Positions 58,298 to 64,000 of a stretch of 64,000 nucleotides of DNA are shown here, piece after piece (position 1 is the first letter of the stretch; the number at the start of each line of letters is the position of its first letter). This DNA comes from Curtobacterium sp. 'Ferrero' (GTDB lineage: Bacteria; Actinomycetota; Actinomycetes; Actinomycetales; Microbacteriaceae). The stretch lies in NCBI RefSeq assembly GCF_002412165.1, contig NZ_NXIA01000004.1, forward strand, positions 1-64,000, written 5' to 3'. Position numbers and translations under genes: made by a program. Under the pieces are notes generated by a model, which saw nothing but the letters and a program-made list of their open reading frames with translations, searched no databases and was not told where the DNA came from.

Positions 58298-59353
58298 ATG
58301 GGCACGAGACGAGCGGTCATCCTCGGCGGCACGGGCGGCATCGGCTCGGCGGTCGCCCGCGAGCTGCTCGACGGCCCCGACGACTGGCAGGTGGAGGTGG
58401 TCGCGCGCCGAGGCGGTCCGGTCGCCGACGCGCTCGTCACCGACGGTGCCACCTTCACGCCGGGCGACCGACGGGACACCACGCTGCTCCGGTCACTCCT
58501 CCGCCCCGGTGCCGACCTGCTCGTCGACACGGTCGGCATGACCCGGGACGACGCCCTGCAACTCCGCCCCTTCCTCGACGACGCCGGCTCGACGGTGTTC
58601 GTGTCGTCGAAGGCGGTCTACGTCGACGAGCAGGGGCGGCACGCGAACTCGACCGAGCGCCCGGTCTTCGGCGGCCCGGTCACGGAGCTGCAACCGACCG
58701 TGGCACCGGCCGACGCCGACCCGACGAGTCGCGATGGCTACGGCGCGTCGAAGGTCGCGGCCGAACAGGTGCTGCTGGACCACGGCGCCCCGGTCACCGT
58801 GCTCCGACCGTCGAAGGTGTACGGACCGCACATCGGACGCCCGCGCGAGTGGTTCGTGGTGCGGCGAGCGCTCGACGGCCGGGAGCGGATCCTGCTCGCC
58901 GACCGTGGCCGCGGGGTCGACCACACGACGGCGGCGTCCGGGATCGCATCGCTCGCCGCTCGCGCCGCGGACGTGCCCGACCGTCGCATCCTCAACGTCG
59001 CCGACGCCACGGCCCCGTCGGTCCTCGAGATCGTCCGGACCGTGGCCGCACACCTCGACCACGAGTTCGAGGAGGTCCTGCTCGACGAGGACGCTCCGGC
59101 ATTCGTCGGGCTGACGCCGTGGTCGTCCCCGACTCCCTTCGTCCTCGACACCACGGCGGCACGAGGGCTCGGATGGCAGCCACCCGCCTTCGGCGACGCC
59201 GTCGCACCAGAGCTCGACTGGCTGGTCGACACGGCGCACCGCGTCCCGGTGGACGGCGACGTCCCGTGGGCGGACGACCCGTTCTGGGAGCGGATGTTCG
59301 ACTACGGCCCCGAGGACGCCGCACTCGCCCTCCTCATGCTCGGCCGCGGCTGA
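58298..59353 (+). CDS. NAD-dependent epimerase/reductase, extended SDR-like
   Basis: 351 residues: ILGGTGGIGSAVARELL nucleotide fold, SSKAVYVDEQGRH and DGYGASKVAAEQVLLDHG (YxxxK-like GYGASK), then VLRPSKVYGPHIGR, the layout of sugar-nucleotide epimerases. TACCGT (58286-58291) ends 6 bases before the ATG. The next gene starts 2 bases after its stop. Substrate unknown. Confidence 0.9.
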   Translation: MGTRRAVILGGTGGIGSAVARELLDGPDDWQVEVVARRGGPVADALVTDGATFTPGDRRDTTLLRSLLRPGADLLVDTVGMTRDDALQLRPFLDDAGSTVFVSSKAVYVDEQGRHANSTERPVFGGPVTELQPTVAPADADPTSRDGYGASKVAAEQVLLDHGAPVTVLRPSKVYGPHIGRPREWFVVRRALDGRERILLADRGRGVDHTTAASGIASLAARAADVPDRRILNVADATAPSVLEIVRTVAAHLDHEFEEVLLDEDAPAFVGLTPWSSPTPFVLDTTAARGLGWQPPAFGDAVAPELDWLVDTAHRVPVDGDVPWADDPFWERMFDYGPEDAALALLMLGRG

Positions 59354-59355
59354 CC

Positions 59356-59901
59356 GTGCCGCGTTCGGAGGTCCTGTTCATCGGTGGACGGTCGGGGGTC
59401 GGTAAGTCCACGGCCGCCGAGGCCCTGCACGACCTCCTCGTGGCGGCCGACGTCCCGCACGCCGTCATCGAGGGCGACACGCTCGACCTCGCCCACCCCG
59501 CTCCGCACCTCGCGCACCCGGAGGCGCACCTCGCCGAACGGAACCTCGCCACGCTGTGGGCGCGGTACCGCGAGCTCGGACACCACCGCCTGGTGTACAC
59601 GAACACGGTGTCGGTCCTCGAACACACCGCCCTGGCGGCGGCGATGGGCGACGATCCCGTGGTCACCGCCGTCCTGCTGCGTGCGGGTGATGCGACCACC
59701 GCCGACCGGCTGCGGCGTCGGTCCGGCGGCCGACTGCCCGAGGCGCAGGTGGCGCACAGCGCCAGGACGGCCAGGAGGCTCGACGCGGCTGTCGAGGGCC
59801 AGGTCACCCGGGTGGACACGGACGACCGCGCGCCGGAGGACGTGGCACGTCGACTCGCGTCGCTCACGGGGTGGTTGCCCGCGCGTCCCGCACGCCTGTG
59901 A
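59356..59901 (+). CDS. Small P-loop kinase-like protein
   Basis: 181 residues: Walker A FIGGRSGVGKST (8-19), a VIEGDTLDLAHP segment like the Asp of nucleotide/shikimate-type kinases, and a C-terminal R-rich lid (TADRLRRRSGG). It likely phosphorylates a small molecule. The GTG lies 2 bases after the epimerase stop, so the two form an operon. A hairpin follows at 59926. Confidence 0.85.
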   Translation: MPRSEVLFIGGRSGVGKSTAAEALHDLLVAADVPHAVIEGDTLDLAHPAPHLAHPEAHLAERNLATLWARYRELGHHRLVYTNTVSVLEHTALAAAMGDDPVVTAVLLRAGDATTADRLRRRSGGRLPEAQVAHSARTARRLDAAVEGQVTRVDTDDRAPEDVARRLASLTGWLPARPARL

Positions 59902-59925
59902 CCGGGTGACTCGGGGGCTGACGTT

Positions 59926-59950
59926 TGTGGACGGCACGGCGCCGTCCACA
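59926..59950 (+). terminator. Hairpin after small kinase gene
   Basis: TGTGGACGGC-ACGGC-GCCGTCCACA, a perfect 10-bp stem, 24 bases after the stop codon and 50 bases before the DUF255 gene. Confidence 0.7.
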
Positions 59951-60000
59951 GGTCGCCGCTGCCACTCTCCCATCCAGGTCCGGCGGGGCAGGCTGGACGC

Positions 60001-61833
60001 ATGACCGACAACCGACTCGGCTCCGCGATCAGCCCCTACCTCCGTCAGCACGCCGACAACCCGGTGGACTGGCGGGAGTGGGGTCCGGACGCCTTCGCCG
60101 AGGCACGCGAGCGCGACGTCCCCGTGCTCGTGTCCATCGGGTACGCCACCTGCCACTGGTGCCACGTGATGGCGCGCGAGAGCTTCTCGGACCCCGACGT
60201 CGCCGAGCTCCTGCGGCAGGACTTCGTCGCGGTCAAGGTCGACCGTGAGGAACGTCCCGACGTCGACGCCTCCATGATGGCGGCGGCGAGCGCGTTCACC
60301 GGGCAGCTGGGGTGGCCGCTCACGGTGTTCACCACACCCGATGCCCACGTCTTCTTCGCCGGGACCTACTTCCCGCCGCAACCCGTGCAGCAGGTGCCGT
60401 CCTTCCGCCAGGTCCTCGGCGCGGTGCTCGATGCGTGGCGGGAGCGTCGGCAGGAGGTCGACGCGAACGCGTCCGCCATCGCGCGGGCGATCCGGCAGGG
60501 AGCCGAAGCGGACGCGACCGCCACGTCGGGTGACCAGCGGGGCGGCGACGAGCCGCGCCTCCCGTCCGTCGACGCGATCCACGGGGTCCTCGACCAGTTG
60601 CTCGAGGTCGAGGACACCGTCCACGGCGGTCTCGGCGGCGCCCCGAAGTTCCCGAGCGCGCCGCTGCTCGAGTTCCTCGCCGACCTCGCGGCCGACGGCG
60701 CAGACCGGGCGCGAGGACTGCTCGACCGGACCCGCTCCGCGATCGTCGGGTCGGACCTCACGGATGCCGACGGCGGCGTGTTCCGCTACGCGACGAAGCG
60801 TGACTGGAGCGTGCCGCACTACGAACGGATGCTCTACGACAACGCCGGACTGCTCGCCGTGGCGGACGCCGAGCAGGCTCGGGGCATCGCCGCCTTCCTC
60901 CGCGACACCCTGCGACGACCGGACGGCGCGTTCGTGGCGGCGCAGGACAGCGAGTCGACCATCGACGGCCGGCGGGTGGAGGGCGAGTGGTACCGACGAC
61001 CGCTCGCGGAGCGCGCGACGCTCGACCCGCCACCGCTCGACGACCAGGTGCTGACCGGGTGGAACGGACTGGCGATCCGCGGGTTGGCCGTCGCGGGTGG
61101 TCGACACGGCGACGACGAGATGATCGGCCTGGCGCGTGGGGCAGCCGACGCGGTGATCGCCGCGCACCTCGACGACGGACACGTCGTGGTGCGCTCGAGC
61201 TCACCGCGTGGTGCATCGACCGCGCCGCCGACCATCGAGGACGTCGGGCTCTTCGCGGACGGCCTGCTCGAACTCGCCCTGGTGACGGGCGAGGTGACGT
61301 ACGCCACCGTCGCACGCGGGCTCGTGGAGGACGGTCTGACCGGGCGGTTCGACGCCGACCCCGTGCTGGCCTCGGCGGGCACGGCGACCGGGGAACAGCC
61401 GCAGACCGCGCTCCGGTCGGGCACGGTCGGACTCGCCTCGGCGGCGGCGACGCTCGCAGCGCTGACGGGCGAGCAGCGCTTCCGCGACGACGCTCGACGG
61501 CTCGTCGCGGACCGCGCACGGAGCGGCACGGAGCGCCCGCTCGGGTACGCCGATGCCCTCGGGGTCGCCCTGGCGCTCCAGCGACCGTCACGTGAGGTCG
61601 TGGTGATCACCTCGGACCCCGGCGATCCGCTGCGCGACGCCGCCCAGACGAGTCGCCGTCCCGGCACCGTCGTCGTCACCGTCACGCCCCGGCAGGCACA
61701 GGCGTGGGCGGCCGCGGGATACGGGCTCCTCGACGGTCGCGCCGGCAAGGACCCCGCGGCGTACGTCTGTCACGACCACGTCTGCGCGCTCCCCGCCACC
61801 ACGGTGGACGCCCTCGTGGACCAACTCGGCTGA
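60001..61833 (+). CDS. DUF255 thioredoxin-domain protein (YyaL/SPATA20-like)
   Basis: 610 residues. N-terminal thioredoxin-like domain with [12 protein letters not shown] and [14 protein letters not shown] (Cys51, Cys54), then an (alpha/alpha)6-barrel typical of the YyaL/SPATA20 family ([44 protein letters not shown]). About 60 residues shorter than many relatives. Role not established; a redox or glycan-processing activity has been proposed for the family. CAGGCT lies 6 bases before the ATG. Residues around 185 are coded by a stretch matching one arm of the dispersed palindrome. Confidence 0.92.
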   Translation: MTDNRLGSAISPYLRQHADNPVDWREWGPDAFAEARERDVPVLVSIGYATCHWCHVMARESFSDPDVAELLRQDFVAVKVDREERPDVDASMMAAASAFTGQLGWPLTVFTTPDAHVFFAGTYFPPQPVQQVPSFRQVLGAVLDAWRERRQEVDANASAIARAIRQGAEADATATSGDQRGGDEPRLPSVDAIHGVLDQLLEVEDTVHGGLGGAPKFPSAPLLEFLADLAADGADRARGLLDRTRSAIVGSDLTDADGGVFRYATKRDWSVPHYERMLYDNAGLLAVADAEQARGIAAFLRDTLRRPDGAFVAAQDSESTIDGRRVEGEWYRRPLAERATLDPPPLDDQVLTGWNGLAIRGLAVAGGRHGDDEMIGLARGAADAVIAAHLDDGHVVVRSSSPRGASTAPPTIEDVGLFADGLLELALVTGEVTYATVARGLVEDGLTGRFDADPVLASAGTATGEQPQTALRSGTVGLASAAATLAALTGEQRFRDDARRLVADRARSGTERPLGYADALGVALALQRPSREVVVITSDPGDPLRDAAQTSRRPGTVVVTVTPRQAQAWAAAGYGLLDGRAGKDPAAYVCHDHVCALPATTVDALVDQLG

Positions 61834-61848
61834 CCGGCCCGGGGACGG

Positions 61849-61854
61849 TATCCT
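61849..61854 (+). promoter_or_regulatory. -10 box of hrpA
   Basis: TATCCT, 9 bases before the ATG at 61864 and 3 bases before an in-frame ATG at 61858. Confidence 0.45.
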
Positions 61855-61863
61855 GGAATGCTC

Positions 61864-64000
61864 ATGTCTGACACGCCCGTCATCACGTACCCGCCCGAGC
61901 TGCCCGTCTCGCAGCGGCGGGACGACATCGCCGCCGCGATCCGCGACCACCAGGTCGTGATCGTCGCGGGTGCCACGGGGTCGGGCAAGACCACGCAGCT
62001 GCCGAAGATCTGCCTCGAACTCGGCCGCGAGTCGATCGGCCACACCCAGCCCCGACGCATCGCGGCACGCACGATCGCCGAGCGGGTCTCCGAGGAACTC
62101 GGCAGCGAACTCGGCGACCTCGTCGGCTACCAGGTGCGCTTCACCGACAAGGTGTCCGCGAACACCAGAATCAAGCTGATGACCGACGGGATCCTCCTCA
62201 ACGAGATCCACTTCGACCGCGACCTGAAGCGCTACGACACGATCATCATCGACGAGGCGCACGAGCGATCGCTGACGATCGACTTCCTGCTCGGGTACCT
62301 CAAGCGGCTGCTCCCCCGCCGTCCGGACCTCAAGGTCATCATCACGAGCGCGACGATCGACCCCGAGTCGTTCTCGCAGCACTTCGGCGGGGCTCCGATC
62401 ATCGAGGTGTCCGGCCGGACGTACCCGGTCGAGGTCCGCTACCGCCCGCTGGTCGCGGAGGACGCCGACGCCCCGGACGGCGACGACGACGAGGACGACC
62501 CGCGGACGGACGACCACGGCACCCGCTCCGGCCCCGGCGGCACCGGCGACGACCGCGACGTCCTGCAGGGCATCACGGACGCGCTGGACGAACTCGCACG
62601 CGAGGACCCGGGCGACGTCCTCGTGTTCCTGTCCGGCGAGAACGAGATCCGCGATGCGCAAGAGGCCATCGAGGGCAAGCGCTACCCGGGCACCGAGGTG
62701 CTCCCGCTCTACGGTCGGCTGTCCGCCGCGGACCAGCACCGGGTGTTCGAGCGCCGCAGCACGCCGGGCATCCGCCGTCGCGTGGTCCTCGCCACCAACG
62801 TCGCCGAGACCTCGCTCACCGTCCCCGGCATCAAGTACGTCGTCGACACCGGCACGGCCCGCATCTCCCGGTACTCGCCGCGCGCCAAGGTGCAGCGCCT
62901 CCCGATCGAGGCGATCAGCCAGGCGAGCGCGAACCAGCGTTCGGGTCGCGCCGGCCGCACGAGCGCGGGCATCGCCATCCGGCTGTACTCCGAGCAGGAC
63001 TTCGACCGGCGCCCGGAGTTCACCGACCCCGAGATCCTCCGGACGAACCTCGCCGCGGTCATCCTCCAGATGATCAGCCTGGGCTTCGGCGACATCGAGT
63101 CGTTCCCGTTCCTGCAGCCGCCGGACTCCCGGGGAGTGAAGGACGGCCTCGACCTGCTGCGGGAGCTCCGTGCGGTGGACCGTGACGGCCGCATCACGAA
63201 GACCGGCCGGCAGCTCACCCGACTGCCGATCGACCCGCGGCTCGGACGGATGGTGCTCGAGGCCGGTCGCCAGGGCGTCGGCCGCGAGGTCATCGCCATC
63301 GTCAGCGCCCTGAGCATCCAGGACCCGCGAGAGCGTCCGCTCGAGAAGCGCGCACACGCCGACCAGCTGCACGCCCGCTTCGCCGACCCCACGAGCGACT
63401 TCCTGACGCTGCTGAACCTCTGGAACCACATCGAGGACAAGCAGGACGAGCTCTCGTCGAGCGCGTTCCGGCGGTTGTGCAAGGCCGAGTTCCTCAACTA
63501 CCTCCGCATCCGCGAGTGGCAGGACCTGTACCGCCAGCTCTCGCGCGCGGCGAAGCAGGTCGACGTCCGCGTGGGGCAGTCGCGGAGCGAGGACGGCGAC
63601 GCCGTGCACCGCTCGCTGCTCGCCGGACTCCTCAGCCAGATCGGGCTCCGCGACCGCGAGAAGCGCGACTACCTCGGCTCCCGGAACACCCGGTTCGTGG
63701 TGTTCCCGGGCAGTGTCCTCGCGAAGAAGCAGCCGGACGCCGTGATGGCCGCCGAACTCGTCGAGACCAGTCGGCTGTTCGCCCGGACCGTCGGCAAGAT
63801 CGACCCCGCCTGGGTCGAGCCGCTCGCCGGCGACCTGCTCAAGCGGACCTACGGCGAGCCGCACTGGGAGAAGAAGCAGGGCGCCGTCGTCGCGTACGAG
63901 CGCGTCACGCTCTTCGGTGTGCCGATCGTGCAGCGGCGACGCGTGCAGTACAAGCGCGTCGACCCCGAGCACTCCCGCGAGCTCTTCATCCGGCACGCCC
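61864..64000 (+). CDS. hrpA: ATP-dependent RNA helicase HrpA (5' part, runs off window)
   Basis: About 712 codons are visible and the gene continues past the end. Helicase core: GATGSGKTTQ (Walker A, about 38-47), DEAHERS (motif II), SATIDPESF (motif III), LATNVAETSLTVPG and QRSGRAGR (motif VI), followed by the HA2 and OB-fold region (YLGSRNTRFVVFPGS). HrpA members are usually about 1300 residues, so roughly half is present. An acidic insert (EDADAPDGDDDEDDPRTDD) lies between the two RecA domains. ATG at 61864 is preferred over 61858 by spacing from TATCCT. Confidence 0.94.
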   Translation, partial: MSDTPVITYPPELPVSQRRDDIAAAIRDHQVVIVAGATGSGKTTQLPKICLELGRESIGHTQPRRIAARTIAERVSEELGSELGDLVGYQVRFTDKVSANTRIKLMTDGILLNEIHFDRDLKRYDTIIIDEAHERSLTIDFLLGYLKRLLPRRPDLKVIITSATIDPESFSQHFGGAPIIEVSGRTYPVEVRYRPLVAEDADAPDGDDDEDDPRTDDHGTRSGPGGTGDDRDVLQGITDALDELAREDPGDVLVFLSGENEIRDAQEAIEGKRYPGTEVLPLYGRLSAADQHRVFERRSTPGIRRRVVLATNVAETSLTVPGIKYVVDTGTARISRYSPRAKVQRLPIEAISQASANQRSGRAGRTSAGIAIRLYSEQDFDRRPEFTDPEILRTNLAAVILQMISLGFGDIESFPFLQPPDSRGVKDGLDLLRELRAVDRDGRITKTGRQLTRLPIDPRLGRMVLEAGRQGVGREVIAIVSALSIQDPRERPLEKRAHADQLHARFADPTSDFLTLLNLWNHIEDKQDELSSSAFRRLCKAEFLNYLRIREWQDLYRQLSRAAKQVDVRVGQSRSEDGDAVHRSLLAGLLSQIGLRDREKRDYLGSRNTRFVVFPGSVLAKKQPDAVMAAELVETSRLFARTVGKIDPAWVEPLAGDLLKRTYGEPHWEKKQGAVVAYERVTLFGVPIVQRRRVQYKRVDPEHSRELFIRHA

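Noticed and set aside
60555-60568. Right-arm match of the palindrome family inside the DUF255 gene
   Set aside because: 14 matching bases at a variable linker could be a fossil insertion, but no left arm is present and the frame is undisturbed.
61588-63996. Long minus-strand open frame opposite hrpA
   Set aside because: No domain; hrpA on the other strand has full helicase motifs.

Overview
This 64 kb window is chromosomal DNA of a very high-G+C Gram-positive bacterium. Third codon positions are almost all G or C, GTG starts and 4-base stop/start overlaps (ATGA, GTGA) are common, and the conserved blocks (DUF3090/SCO1664-type genes, metG-tatD-rsmA, pmt-rsmI) are actinobacterial. Several two-gene neighbourhoods recall Microbacteriaceae such as Curtobacterium. 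That assignment is inference, not a database result. I see no rRNA, insertion sequence, prophage or CRISPR array; there is one tRNA-Ser.

Layout. 0-2.1 kb: three coupled conserved actinobacterial genes of unknown role (kinase-like SCO1664 family, DUF3090, histidine phosphatase). 2.1-5.9 kb: an ABC transporter (ATPase + FtsX-type permease) divergent from a NarL-type two-component system. 6-7.6 kb: a BLUF photoreceptor, a GNAT protein and a TetR regulator. 7.7-11.8 kb: a fucose-type locus (GH29 fucosidase, aldo/keto reductase, LacI regulator, FucU mutarotase) with two matching LacI operators in the divergent promoter. 11.9 kb: a second BLUF protein. 12.4-18.4 kb: a sugar ABC importer divergent from a Gfo/Idh/MocA dehydrogenase and a second LacI regulator. 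18.5-26.7 kb: MTA/SAH nucleosidase, tRNA-Ser, HAD phosphatase, serS, a MarR/VOC pair with two palindromic operators, a diacylglycerol-kinase-like gene, pheA and another MarR gene. 26.7-35.2 kb: a molybdenum region (cytochrome b-fused molybdopterin oxidoreductase, moaA, moaD, modABC, moeB-rhodanese, ModE-like regulator) with a membrane mannosyltransferase inside it and another beside it. 37-38 kb: ispE. 38-48.6 kb: an accessory block between ispE and rsmA (ATP-grasp, LLM monooxygenase, MetY, a frameshifted DUF3800 gene, a two-component system with a secreted repeat protein, XRE/SDR pair, a probable toxin-antitoxin pair). 48.7-54.7 kb: rsmA-tatD-metG, rsmI, pmt. 54.8-64 kb: TetR/MFS pair, sulfurtransferase, epimerase, small kinase, DUF255 thioredoxin protein, and the 5' part of hrpA running off the window.

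Features beyond the genes. (1) Six intergenic copies of one sequence-conserved GC-rich palindrome (arms CGGACGGGAGGC... / ...GCCTCCCGTCCG), each 0-25 bp after a stop codon, look like a dispersed terminator-like repeat family. (2) About 19 transcription-unit heads carry a TANNNT box 6-8 bases before the start codon, suggesting widespread leaderless transcription. (3) Tandem repeats of 19, 18 and 15 bp lie at 38.1, 45.4 and 54.7 kb. (4) Paired operators can be read directly for the fucose LacI, the MarR/VOC pair and the TetR/MFS pair. Most operon structure comes from same-strand genes overlapping by 4 bases.
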